Shown: one piece after another, positions 34,151 to 46,379 of the stretch
How the letters are laid out: every line of letters starts with the position of its first letter
How positions within the stretch are numbered: the stretch's first letter is position 1
Origin: Cunninghamia lanceolata
Taxonomy: Eukaryota; Streptophyta; Pinopsida; Cupressales; Cupressaceae
Assembly: GCA_027924645.1 (NCBI GenBank)
Contig: BSBN01001752.1
Location: forward strand, 13,286,001 to 13,350,000
DNA: 64,000 bases
Direction: 5' to 3'
The notes under the pieces: generated by a model
The model's input: the letters and a program-made list of their open reading frames with translations, nothing else
The model's database searches: none
Told to the model about the DNA's origin: nothing
Program-made: the position numbers and the translations under genes

Positions 34151-35931
34151 TAAAGGTACATATGAATCCTAAAATGATCATGCATCTCAAAGTATGTAGC
34201 ACCACATGCATGTAAAGTAAATATTCAGACACTCAAAGGATATCACCATGGGGTCCATATAAAGTAATGGACCCCATGAGGATATGATCATTTGTGTATG
34301 CCTTTTGTGTATATTTTTTTCCATAAGATGAGTCTCTATAAGCACATGTATATATCTACATATATAAGCATATGAACATTAGTGACATGATATGTGCACC
34401 CCCTTTCCAACAATTGGTTGTATCCATAGGATACGAGAAACTTTTGGAAGAAGGAAAAATAGTACATGAAAAGTAAATGTAATCTAAGAATGTAAACATA
34501 TAATCATTTAAGTATATATGCATCTAATCATGGAATCATATAAGCTTTGAATCATATACTAATGAAAATATTAGCAATAAGTGTAAAAAATGTATCGTGT
34601 AAGCACATGGATTGGAGATATCGTCAAGGGAAGTAAGTTACCCCCAATATGGTTGATAGAATAGTAATGTAGACCTTAATGGTGAAAAAAGCCCATTTGA
34701 ACTACATATAACAGGCACTAGGATAAGCATATACCCCCAATGTGGCATCCAAAAGCATGAACACACAAAGGTTAGTAAGGTAATGAGTCCCTAGTGGTAA
34801 TAGAGATAGAAATAACGAAATCAAAACTATGAGCAAGGGCCCTCAGATAAGGCATAAAGTCATGATAAGGGGCGAGCACCCACAACTAGGTATAATATTG
34901 AAATTATGGAGCAGATCCCCAATGTATAGAAATACTAGGTATCATGTGGAAAAGAGGGAAGCATAATTCCCCCAAATCTAAATAAAAAATGGAGTGCTTA
35001 GCACAATGTCCTCAATGTAAAGGTGTAACCATGAAGGTGTTTCATATAAAAAGGGGGAAGGCATGATGCCCCAAAGTGTAAATGCTAAAGATGTGGCAAT
35101 AGGATCATATAATGCATGAAGGAAAATCAAGATGCCTACCAAGTGTAAAGGTATCACAATAAAGACATAATATGTAAGGGGGGAAACATGATGCTTCCCT
35201 ATACTATAGGTGACTCTAGGAGTAGAATATGTCAATGTAGGATCAAAGTGTAAACCTCTAGAAACATAATATAGAAATATAAGTGTAACATGTAACTCTA
35301 GGACTAAGATTTGTCAATGTACAGGAACAATGTATAAATATCTAAGAAGTAAGATACATCAATGTAAAACTATAGTAGAATCTCTAGCAAGAAAAATATG
35401 TCAATGTAAGCGTGATGTATCATAGTAGCAACGACATGTAATAACTAGGAAGCATGATATAGCAATATGTAATCAATAAGTAAACTCTAGGAAGCATGAG
35501 AAAATAATGCAAGTCCAATGAATAAGCAATAAGTAGAATGGTGCAAATTTGTTATAAAAATGAATCATGAGCATAAGAAAGGTAAAGGCAATGTAAATAT
35601 ATATAAGCAAAAGAAAAGAAACAACCCAAGTGGTGGAAATAAGAATAAAGGCATAAGAAAAATGCAAAAGGAAACCCAACAATGCCCCCCAAGTGTGGGA
35701 AGGAAAATGAGTGGAACAAATATAGAAGGTAGGAACAATAATATAGGCAAAAGCATAAAATGGAAAAATGAACTGTGGGAAAGTGAAAAAATGGAAAAAC
35801 AAGTAAAGTCTAACCTATATGTATATATGAATATACACTATAGTGCTGCTCATAAATCATTGCACATTGAATTTCTTAGGTACCACCTTGGGTACCCCCA
35901 TCTTAGGCTCATCAATCATTATATCATCATC
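34151..35931 (+). other. Degenerate AT-rich stretch with repeated short words
   Basis: Words such as catgatgcccc, gtcaatgta and aagcatga recur at irregular spacing. No coding signal holds in any frame. It probably represents the non-coding 3' part of the Gypsy-like element. Confidence 0.35.
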
Positions 35932-36633
35932 TTATTTATCTCCCTTTTGTTTTGTTTTTTGTTCTTCTTTGCTTGCTTTCTCAATGACATGTGTTTCATC
36001 TTGATATTCTTTTGTACTTGGTGACAATGTGTGCTCAATAGGTATAATATTAGGTACTTCTTTTCTTACCCAGATGTATGTTTGTGGTGGAATGATATTA
36101 TTTTGATGAACTAGGACCTCTTTCTTTGGTTTTCTTGTAATCTTTTGTTTATGAAGCTTGATGCTTGGTGTCACTTTTATTTCTTTTGTACTCTTCTTTT
36201 GTTTTCTCTTTATCTTTGGTACATGTATATATTGTTGCTCATAAGGATCACTAGAAGGCCATCATATGTGTCAAGACCTATGTGAACATTAACCTTTGGT
36301 TGTGTAACTTGAGGTTCTTTTAGTTTTGGAAAATTATCTAATCTCTTTTTAATCCTTTGTAACTCATTTAGATGTATCTTGTATAAATCATGTGTATCAT
36401 CATTTCTCTCATATGGTACATCTCTTGGTGTTTGTACAAATGTATCTAATATAAAGTGGCTAACATCACGTATTGTTTTATAATGAGACCTTTCAAATTG
36501 TAACCACTTTTCCTTCATGAAAAAATTTAACACTTTGATAGTTGAAATAGAAGGAACAACTCTACATTACTCAATCCTTTGTCTCCCAAGTAATACATCA
36601 AATCTATCAATAGAGGGTATCACGTGACATATA
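35932..36633 (-). pseudogene. Gypsy-like protease tail and downstream region
   Basis: Just left of the solo LTR the minus strand reads ICHVIPSIDRFDVLLGRQRIE, then VVPSIS, resembling the plant Gypsy protease end (LLGR-W followed by VPS). It continues as FFMKEKWLQFERS and a hydrophilic region ending about 35932 (EEQKTKQKGDK). A frameshift lies near 36220. It is contiguous in sense with 46118-46365 once the insertions are removed. Confidence 0.55.
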
Positions 36634-36638
36634 ACAGG

Positions 36639-39600
36639 TGTTACATCCCCAACTTATTATTTAGCTTAATCTTATTTTTGCATGGTAATCAGGATGATTA
36701 GCTAGAGTTGAATGATTAGATGTTTGTGGAAAATATCAAATTAATCATTTTTTATGAGGAAACTAACTAATGATAGTTAGATGTGAAATTTCAAGTTGAA
36801 AATGATTATTGAATTATTATGATTTACATATCATATGATGATACACTCATCATGATTTTATGATGGTGAGTTTGATCAGGAAAGTAATCATCCTTCGAAG
36901 ACAAAAGGAGGGTCTCATTCGGGAGGAAGAGATAGTTGTCGGGAAAAGGGGTTAAATTGCCATCTGAGTATCAAACTTGGTCCTTTGAATCCTTCTATTA
37001 GGGTGAGTTACGTCTCCCTTGTTAGTCTTTTATTTTCTCTTATCGATTTGTCAACTAGACTCTTCTCAACGTCTTCAATGTCGATTTGTCGAAATGACGA
37101 TGTTTGCAAGAACATCTTTTTGAGTCATTTGCCGATTTTGGCAAAGTTGTCGAGGACCTCTTTGGTTCCATGTTTTTTTTTCCACATTATGTATTGCGAC
37201 TATTTTATCTGGATATTTATGTCTTTCGGTGAATGATGCTTTTACGGGGAGCAGTGCTCGACCCCGTAGTTGCATCGTAAGAATGCGTCCTTATCTAATA
37301 GTGTTGATATTATTAACACCTTAGATATTTGATAACCCTTAAACCTTATATAAAGGAGTATATATGTATATTTATATAAGTTATATTTGTCTAAACTCTT
37401 CAAGAGACTGAACATGTTTAATAACTACATTATACTTTTATTTAAACATTGTTCATGCTTTGGTGGGGCACTCAGCTAGTCACCACCTACGAGGAGTGGG
37501 AAGAAGAGTGGTGACTGAGTGTACCCTATTCTCAAGCCTTAATCGCAGCCAACCTATCGATGATAGAGAGGTGACAAGCTTTAAGCTCTGCTTTGAACCA
37601 TTCTTGATTTGCATGCATGCAAGAATCGGTTGATACCAATTTTGGGATAGAGAGTCTTGGCTTTTGTCTTTGGCTTGTGTTGTGTTATGTGATGTTATGT
37701 TTTTGGGTGACTCTCAGGCCAGAGAGATAGAGTATTTGATATAGGGATATCTCTGCTACAGCAAAGGCTTTGAAGAGTCGAGCTTGAAACTTGTGTATGC
37801 TTAGTGCCCAGCTGCAGTAGCTACCTTCGAATAAGAACTATCTACAGGTATGAGATGTAGCTCATCGATTTAAACTCGATAATCAAATTTTGATATGAGT
37901 ATTCAATTGTTTATAAATGGGTGTCGACGATGTCGACCCATGTTTATTATGCACTATTATCCAATGGCTTACAAAGTCATTTTAACCACAAGGTTAAATA
38001 CTGTGTATCATCGTTGTGTTAACTATTATTATATATTGCTAATTAAGGCCGCATATATCATACTGTGTATTTACTAAACCCTCAACCAACTTAGAGTTTG
38101 AAACATGTGTGTTATGCATGTATGAATCCTTCTGTGTGTCGTATGGCAGAGATTCAAACCCTATTAAACTTTTATATTTTCATGTCATTGTTATGATGAC
38201 TATGTTAAATAAGTAGGTATTATCATTTCATACCTATGTTAAACCCATAAGGGTTATCAACTTATGTTAAGCGGCTTTCAAGCCTTGAAACCCTATTATG
38301 ATGTTTCTTAATGATTGAATGACAGCCGCGAAGGCTTGAAGTATGTTTTATTTGATAGGGTGACTGTGTTTTTAATGAATGTGATAGCTGAGAGTATCGG
38401 CCCATGCTCTTGATAACCAGAGCCTTGCATATGATAGAAAGTAAGGCTGAATTATATTATGTTATAGACCTATGATAATAAAGTAAGGCTGAACCATATT
38501 ATGATGAAGATTGCTCTAGTCTTGGTGGAAAACTCTTTATCGAGTCATTGCTCTTAGCATTAAAACTTATCACCTCAAAGTGAAAGATGTAAACCTTCGA
38601 CTGCATGTAATGATATCCTTTGTGCATGTAATGTGTATTGATACTATAATGACTTCTAATGGAAATGAGAAGGTTCTTGTAGACATGTTGTTGTCTTATG
38701 ACACATATGAGTGTGAGCCTTATCTCCTTAAGGGAAAGTTAACCTTTGAAATGTTCTTTTACAAGAATAAAACCTTTGTCACTATAATTCTTTTTGTGCA
38801 AAAGTAAATGAATGCCTTCTTTTCGAATGGCTATTATTCTTCATTAAGAATATGGAATCAAGAGGGTCTCTTGAGATGGAATCCTTGTTAAAGGGAATCG
38901 ACTCTAAGAGTCACTACAAGTACTCCCATTGACATTATGATCTGAATGTAAACCTTAATATGGGGTAAACAAAATAAACACCAACCCAGTATGGTTAAGT
39001 GTTGGGAACATGATTGAACCTTTTTTTGCATGCAAATGTGGGACAAAGTAACATGGAGTCACTAGTTCCTGGTTGCTTAAGCAATGAGAACCGTAGGAAT
39101 GGGTTTTCAAGATAGGATTTGAATGTCCAAGGAATGGACTAAGACATTTTAAACTTAACTATTCTAGACCGAGAAAGGTCGAATCATATTTACTATAGGA
39201 CATGATAGCTTATAAGTCGAATCGAGGTGGCGGACATATGACAATGTTCACTGTGTAACGTACATGTATGTAAATTTTTGGCTAAAGTAATGCATCTGTC
39301 TCTGCATGCATTTTCAGTCCATAGTGCTCCAGATGGCATAATGTCTCCAGTAGTGTCATGCATAGTTAGAGTGGATCTATAGTTGTGTGACCGAGAGGCA
39401 TTAAGAAGGACACAACACCAGATACTCAGATGGAAAACCTTATGGCTCCTTATATCTATACCTTCTGTGAAGGGTAGGGTTGATTCTAGGTAGGAAGTTG
39501 TGTGGGGCACCATTGGTCTATGGTTGGAGGAAAAGCATCGGGATGATGCTCTCCTTCCCAAGCATGAGACAAGCCAAGGCTTATGAGACAGATGTCAAGA

Positions 39601-39903
39601 GTTCTAGATGCAGTGCTTTTTCATTATATGACTTGATAGTCATTATTATGTATAATATGATATATGATGCCTTGAGCATAGATTTATACATGCATAGTGA
39701 AGGTTATTCACTAATGAGATGTAATTGGATATTGTAATTATAAGTTTTGTTATATTCTAGTTTGGAATAACATGATTAAATTTTGAAATGATAAGGATTC
39801 ATTCTAGTTTAATTATGCTTTGGATAATTATGGTTTATCCTAACTCTTAGTTAAAATGAAAATTCATGTTTAATTTTTGGTCATTATGGAATGAGATGTT
39901 ACA
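36639..39903. repeat. Solo LTR, 3,265 bp, TSD acagg
   Basis: Starts TGTTACATCCCC and ends GAGATGTTACA, so a perfect 9-bp inverted terminal repeat (TGTTACATC/GATGTTACA). Flanked by acagg at 36634-36638 and 39904-39908. No primer site, polypurine tract or protein motif inside, so a very long solo LTR, probably of Ty3/Gypsy type (inference from its ends). TATATAAA on the plus strand at 37347-37354 suggests plus transcription. It interrupts the Gypsy-like protease. Confidence 0.88.
37347..37354 (+). promoter_or_regulatory. TATA box candidate in the 3.27-kb solo LTR
   Basis: TATATAAA followed by an AT-rich run, about 710 bp from the left end. The only strong TATA-like site near that end. Confidence 0.4.
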
Positions 39904-39978
39904 ACAGGAAACTGCTTAGGTCTAACTCTCAAGTGTCAAATAATGCATCCCAATATATTAATTAAAATTCCATTAGTC

Positions 39979-40458
39979 TCAAGATGGCGTTCGCGTGCTC
40001 TACAAGCCGAGCTAGGGCGACCGTGCCCTAGCTTGTTCTCTGTGTGTTGCTTGCTTCTGCGTTGTGGGGGGGTTTTTTGAAGCTTTCGGGGTGGTGGTGG
40101 TGGGTTTTTTTCTTTTCTAGAGGCCTTCTTGCTGCCGTTTGGGTGGCTTGTGGGTGGAAGGGTTTTGATCCTTCCCTTGGGGTCTTGTCTTTTTCTATTT
40201 CTTGCAAACGTGTCCTGGGGGTTTGCATGCCTGCTGGGGATCTTGTTTTTTGCTATGTAGGGTGGAGAAACATCTGGGGCTAGCCCCAAATTAGATTTCC
40301 GATCAGCAGTTGGTTTGAAGCCTTCAGCGCATGGAGTGAATGTTTTTGATAATACACTGTTTTCTTCAGAGATGGAGATGAATGATCTAGGATCGGTTAG
40401 TGGTTCCTGAATAACGAAGATTAATGGGTGTTTGGAAAGATGCAAAGAGTGACCGAAG
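39979..40458 (+). promoter_or_regulatory. LINE 5' UTR / internal promoter region
   Basis: GC- and T-rich leader, clearly richer in G+C than the flanks, beginning tcaagatggcgttcgcgtgc. Plant L1 elements carry an internal promoter here (family knowledge). ORF1 coding probably begins within its last 200 bp, but that part is broken by stops near 40410-40450. Confidence 0.5.
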
Positions 40459-41684
40459 TTGATTATCTCGATGGAAATGCTTGCAGATGATATTGAATAC
40501 TATTCAAGGCACTCTTTTTATTGCAGGTTCATGGGTTTGAGAGTCTCGCTACAATTTTTGGAATCCTGGGCTCAGTGGACTTGGATGCCGGAGGGGGAGA
40601 TGGAGATTAGGCTCCTTGCGAACAACTTTTTTATGGTCTCTTTTGATTGCATGGCAGATCGGAATAAGGTCTTCGAGGGTGGCCCCTATTTTTATAACCA
40701 AGTGGGTTTGTTTATCAAGCCATGGCATGCTAGCTTCAACCCGACTGAGGCATTACTGAGTCAAATCCCAGTTTGGGTTCAGTTGCCGTGGTTTCTAGTT
40801 GAGTGTTGGCGGGATGACATGTTGCATTTGGTGGCTTCAATGCTTGGTAAACCTATTGGGTCTTCACAACAGACGCAGTATAAAAAGGTAATGACTTTTG
40901 CTCATATCTGTGTAGAAATTGATTTAAGCAAGCCACTGCCAAATTCTATTGAAGTGAGTGCTGGATCATATACTTGGGTGCAACAGCTAGATTACGAAAC
41001 CCTACCTTTTCGGTGTCATCTTTGTCATGAATATGGTCACTTGCAGCGTAGATGCCTAGGGCTAAGCCTGTGGTGCCCCAACCTTCTCAGCCTTCTCGTA
41101 ATCCACCTAGGGCTGATAATGGTAAGGAGCCTATTCCGGGTGATGGTAATGGAGATGATGGCTATGTCCCTGTCAAGGCTCGCAATAAGAATCGGGGCTA
41201 GAAGTGGACCTTGAGGGAGAGGCAGGTTGATGAAACTTTTAATAGGTTTGAGGTGCTGGATGATCTCAGCTAGGGGGAAGTGAATCTGGGGTTGCTGAAC
41301 TTAGATCAGGGAACTTTGGGTACAGGACAGGATGGGCCACCATTGGAGGCCATGCAGGTTGTGCAAGAGATTGGGGTTGGGCAGATGGATACGAATCAAC
41401 AATTGATTGTCCAAACTGAACAAGAATCTTCTATTGGAACTTCGAAGAGTGGTGGAGGTGGTTCCCCATTGCCCCTGAAAGGAGGCAAGAATGTGGGGAA
41501 GAGCTCTTTGGCCTCCTCTCATTTGGGTATTCAGCAAATTGAACTGAAGAAAGGGGTTAGTGACAGGACTTCCAAGTTGGGAAGGAAGAAGGATATGGAG
41601 AAGATTAAATTAACTAGGGAAACTTTGGTGGAGTCAGGGTCAGTCAAGACTCTAGATTCACATTTTTCATGCCCCCAGAAATGA
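40300..41684 (+). pseudogene. LINE ORF1 (DUF4283-type, CCHC knuckle), broken
   Basis: The open part starts at 40459 with the DUF4283-like region (FMVSFDCMADRNKVFEGGPY, then GLFIKPWHASFNP and IPVWVQLPWFLVECW) and a knuckle CHLCHEYGHLQRRC at about 41010-41055. Immediately after it a one-base deletion shifts the frame; the correct frame gives PRAKPVVPQPSQPS. TAG stops follow at about 41198 and 41270, at likely Trp codons. The protein would bind element RNA. The continuing frame runs to 41684 and overlaps the start of ORF2. Confidence 0.85.
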
Positions 41685-44600
41685 TTGTTCTCTCATGGAA
41701 TGTAAGGGGCTTGAACAGTGGCCCTCGACAAAAAGCTGTTCGTGATTTGGTTAGGAATCATTCTCCGGATGTTCTTTTTCTTCAGGAGACTAAATTATCT
41801 ATAGATAATATGTTGGCCATGGCTCCTAAGTTGTGGAAATATGGTGAATGCCAGTGTATGGGGTCTCTTGGTGCTTCTGGAGGGGTGGCTTGCTTTTGGA
41901 ACCCTCGGAAGATTTTTCCTCTCTGGTGGATGTCCTCTAGATCCTCTATATCCCTAGTCGCCTCTTGGTATGAGACTGGTGAGTGTATTCTTCTCTCTAA
42001 TGTGTATGCTCCTATTGAGTTTCTGGGTAAATAACTTCTATGGTTCCATCTTCGTTTTGTTCGTAGCTTAGCTCCTTACCATCTGTGGGTTATGGCTGGC
42101 GATTTTAATGCTATTATGGAGTTGTCTGAGAAAAGAGGTGGTATTTCTAGGTTGGATCCTTCTGCTCTGTTATTCAGAGATAGCATTTCTGAATTAAATC
42201 TTATTGATGTTCTGCCAAGTAATGGTCACTTCACTTGGAATAATAGGAGAATTGGTGAGAGTTGTGTTGCTGAGAGGCTTGATCGATTCTTGGTTTCCTG
42301 TTACTGGGTTGGAGACTTATGGTCCACATGATATGAAATTCTTGATTGGAGAGGTTCTGATCATTGGCCTATTAAGCTTAGTATTATCTCTGCTCGGGGG
42401 CCTCGTTCTCCCTCATTCAAGTTCCAGATTATGTGGTTACGGGATCCTACTCTTCATGAACATGTGGCTGAGTGGTGGCGGATTGGTAGACCAACTTTTG
42501 GTACGGCAATGTACACATTCTCCAAGCTTCTTCAGTTTGTCAAATATCAGCTTAAAAGGTGGAATCGACGATATTTTGGTAATATCTTTCATGCTAAGGT
42601 TGCTGCCCAGGAGGAGTTGAATAATATTACGCGGTTGATTCGTGAGAATGGGGCCTCTGAGGATCTTCTAAGGGAGGAGGCTAAGACTTTGAAAGTGGTT
42701 GAGGAATTTGAATTGCAGGAAGAAATCTATTGGAAGCAAAAGGCCCAGGTTGAATGGTTACAGGAAGGTGATAAAAACATTGCCTTCTTCTTCAATTCTA
42801 TGAAGGACAGGAGGCATGGTAATTCCATTCCTTTTTTGGTGAATGATAGGGGTGAATGTCTTGCCTCGTTTCAGGAAATCTCTGCTGAGGCATCTCAGTA
42901 TTTTGCTACTTTATTTAGGGAGGATTCACGAGGGGGCTCTATTGAGGAAGCACAGATTCTTTCTTGTATTCCTCAGTTGGTCTCCAGGGAGGCGAATGAG
43001 TATCTAATGAAAGATATCTCTCTTGATGAGCTGGAGGGGATTGTGTTTCAGATGAAGAAGGGTAAAGCTCCTGGTCCCGATGGTTTCCCGATTAAATTTT
43101 TTCAAGAATTCTGGGATATCATAAAGTTGGATCTTCTGGCAGTTGTCCTTGAGTCCCAGAGGAATAAGCAGATGCTTCATGCTCTGAATTCCACCTTCCT
43201 TGCTCTCATACCCAAGTGTGAAGGGGCTGATAGGTTATCTCAGTTCCGGCCTATCTCTCTTTGCAATGTGGCTTACAAAATCATTTCTAAGTTATTGGCC
43301 GAGAGATTGAAGAAGTGGCGTAAAGTGCTGATTTCAGAGGAACAGAGTGGATTTGTGGCGGGTCGACAGATTCTTGATGGGGTTGTCATTGCTATGGAGA
43401 CCATCCACACCATGGACAACTCCCACGAGAAGGCTATGTTCATTAAGCTGGATATGGCTAAGGCTTATGACAGGGTTAGATGATCTTTTTTGCAGAAGAT
43501 CCTTGTTTCTTTTGGTTTTGGTGAGGAGTGGATCCAATGGGTCATGAACTGTGTCACGTATGTTTCCTTCTCAGTTTTAATAAATGGAGATCATTCTAAA
43601 CTTTTTGGTGCCTCAAGGGGCTTGCGCCAAGTGGAACCTCTTTCTCCGTATCTTTTTCTGCTTCTTGTGGAATGCCTTGGACGTTTGTTGAAAAGAAGGG
43701 TGGATCTTGGCACCATTCAGGGTTGGCGATGGGGTGGAGACTTGCCTCCGCAATCTCATTTACAGTTTGTTGATGATATTGCCCTGATGGGGATGGCTAC
43801 TATTAGGGAAGCTACTAACTTGAGGCAGGTGTTGGACATATATCTTGTTGCTTCAGGACAATTGATTAATGAGGAGAAGTCATCCATATTCTTCTTCAAT
43901 ACGCCGACCCCCATTCAGAGAAGAATTGCTAATATCTTGAGGTTTCAGATAGGGGTTCTCCCTTTGACGTATCTGGGTTTCCCAATTTCTGTTCGCCATC
44001 TTCCCAAGGGTTCCTGGCAGAATATTATTGATAAGCTCCATGCAAAAGTTAATCATTGCACCCATAGATCGTTGTCTTTTGCGGGGTGGGTTCAACTTCT
44101 CAAGTCGGTGGTGCAAGCTCTTCCTACCTATAGATGTATGCTTCAGGTGGCTCCGATGGGTTTTCTGAGGGAGTTGGATTCTCTTGCAAGGCAGTTATTA
44201 TGGGTGGGCAGTTTGTCATCCTCCAAGTGGAGCCTGGTCAGGTGGGATGTTGTGTGTAGCCCAAAGAAATTTGGTGGTCTTGGTCTTCGACAGTCTGCGT
44301 TATCCGGAGTGGCTGTGGCTGCTAAGCTATTTTGGAGATGGTGTGTGGAATAGGATCAGCCGTGGGCTAGGATATTATCTCATAAGTATTTCCCAGGGAT
44401 TCCAAGGCAGGATCTCCCTTGTTACCCTCTTGAGGGGAAAGGTTCAGTGATTTGGAATACTCTTCAGAAGGGTGCAAAGCTTATCAAGGAAGGTTTATTT
44501 TGGATTTGTAGATGGGGAACTGAAGCTCTCTTCTGGTTGGATTCTTGGGATGGATTCCCTCCACTTACTTCTTAGTTCCCCAACCTTCTTCCTTTGTGCC

Positions 44601-45987
44601 AAAGATTTCTCAAGGCTGGCTAGGCTAGGGTGAGTGACTTCAAGTCTATTGCTTCTTTTGGTCAATTGGAGGTTGCTCATTGGAAGGATCCCACAGTGTG
44701 GCCAGATTTGGGACTTGCGGAAGATAGTGCTGAGCTTCACAAGATTCTTCATAGTAGGAGTTGTAGTTCTCTTCTGGAAGAGAATATTCTTGCTTGGACC
44801 CATAATCCTAAGGGGGTTTACTCTGTTGCTTCTAGTTATCAGGTGTTATTGGCTCAGAAGCTAACTGGGGTAGAGGTTCATTGGTGGAAAAGGGTATGGA
44901 ATAAACTCTCGTGGCCTAAATGCAACTGCTTTGTTTGTACTTTGGCTTGGAATAGGTGTTTGACCTGGGATAACATTCGTAAATGGGGATTTCAAGGACC
45001 TTCAATTTGTGTTTTGTGTGGGGGAGCGGAAGAGGATTCTTCACATTTGTTCTTCCGGTGCCCCTTTGTTGTGCAGCTTTGGCATTGGTGGTGGGAGGTG
45101 TGGAAGCTTCCTGGTATTCATGCATGCTCTTTGGTTGAATTCTGGGATAGTATGGGAAGACCTCCTTCTATGGCTTCCTTTTTGCAGGAAGTTTGGTTCG
45201 TGGGTCCTACCTTTTTGCTTTGGCAGATTTGGCTGGAGCGGAACTGTCAAATTTTTCGTGATCAGAAGTTGGTGGGTCAGCAAGTTTGGCTGCGTATGCT
45301 AGGAATGGTGCAGGAGTCAGTTTCAGCTAAATGTGATGTGGTTTTCCCCTTGGAGAGAGGTGATGATGAGTTGGTGGCCAGACTGGGTCTTCAAGAAATT
45401 CATTCTTCTTTTGTCAGTTCCAGGAACTGTAGGCATGGGAAAAAGAGGGTTCAACGGGTTGGAAGGTGGTTACCTCCTCCCAATGGATTTTTAAAGATCA
45501 ATACTGATGGTTCTTCTAGGGGCAATCCTGGGCCTGCTGGAATTGGTGGAGTTGGTAGGGACTCAGTTGGGTCGGTGATTTTTCTGTTCTCTATACATGA
45601 GGGGGTGAAGACTGTTAACTTCATGGAGGGTCTGGCAATTCTGCATGCTATTGAGAGGGCTCTTGCTTTGGGATGGAGAAAAGTTATATGTGAAGCTGAT
45701 TCATAGATTTTGATTAATCTCTTGAATGAGCGAAAGATATCTAATATTAAAATTGGCAGTTGGCTTCGGTGGTTCAGTGGATTCTTCAGGTTAGTTCTTG
45801 GATGGAGGAAGCATCCTTTGTTCACATCCCAAGGGAGTGGAATCGAGCTGCCGACTGCTTGGCCAAATGGGCCTCTGAGCATGATAGTGGTTGGAAGGTT
45901 GAGGATTGGGATCAGGTTAACCCTGAGTTGCATCTGGATTTAGACCGGTTCTTGGAGGAGGATAGGAGGATACATGGGGATAGTTGA
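41669..45987 (+). pseudogene. LINE ORF2: endonuclease-RT-RNase H, seven stops and one frameshift
   Basis: Starts at the ATG at 41675 region (PEMIVLSWNVRGLNS). The APE-type endonuclease keeps its key motifs: WNVRG, LQETK, GDFN and SDHWPI (about 42346). RT has KAPGPDGFP, PISLCNVAYKI, LDMAKAYDRV with catalytic Asp, then FVDDIALMG (FVDD where FADD is usual). A Cys/His zinc-binding region (CVLCG...SHLFFRCP, about 45005-45062) and RNase H (INTDGSSRGNPGPAG, EADS, REWNRAADCLAKWA) follow, with its acidic residues present. In-frame stops at 42032, 42329, 43481, 44351, 44573, 44621 and 45704 all fit CAA/CAG/CGA/TGG decay; a one-base deletion lies near 45767. Confidence 0.95.
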
Positions 45988-46117
45988 TGTTGTTTTATGC
46001 TGTGGGGTTCTCGCCTTGTTTTCTAGGGCTGGGTCCCTTGGTAATTATTGTAATGCTCTTTTCTAATTTCTAATAAAGTTTTTACCCCTTTGTTTAAAAA
46101 AAAAAATTCCATTAGTC

Positions 46118-46365
46118 ATTTTTAATGAAACCCTAGAATGTGCATACTCTAGATCTTAAATATAAGTGTTAAGCAATTCTTCTTTTGTATAAACATTATA
46201 TTGAAATGCAAGGTCGATAAGAAACATAGTAGGTGATGATCCTCTAAACTTTATTTGTATATATAATGGACCATAATATCTATCTTGTGGGATCTCATCA
46301 TTATCAAATGTAATTAATGGTGCCATAGGAGGAGAAAATGTGGCCTTAGATTCAACATTTCCCAC
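46118..46365 (-). pseudogene. Gypsy-like protease, N-terminal part
   Basis: MGNVESKATFSPPMAPLITF, then GPLYIQIKFRG and MFLIDLAFQYNVYTKEELL. Layout (PLTF, LYI-, then a hydrophobic-hydrophobic-Asp) matches plant Gypsy proteases, but the residues after the catalytic Asp are not the usual TG/GG. The frame ends at a TAA near 46156 and the coding sense continues past the LINE. Confidence 0.5.
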
Positions 46366-46379
46366 AAAAATCTTACCCT

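Larger units (their letters stand above)
39979..46102 (+). mobile_element. LINE (plant L1-type), near full length, TSD aaaattccattagtc
   Basis: A 15-bp duplication lies at 39964-39978 and 46103-46117 (the A-rich part is ambiguous with the tail). The interval holds a GC-rich 5' UTR, ORF1 with zinc knuckle, ORF2 with endonuclease, RT, zinc-finger and RNase H, an AATAAA-like taataaag near 46070 and a short poly(A). The 6.1-kb length is about that of a full plant L1. It inserted in the Gypsy-like element. Disabling stops are few and nearly all C-to-T type, so it is younger than its surroundings. Confidence 0.95.

Noticed and set aside
35473..36024. Phe/Lys-rich open frames on both strands
   Set aside because: Opposite-strand overlap in AT-rich decayed Gypsy sequence; no motif.
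40044..40283. 79-codon open frame in the LINE leader
   Set aside because: Trp/Phe/Gly-rich composition follows the GC-rich 5' UTR; no relation to ORF1.
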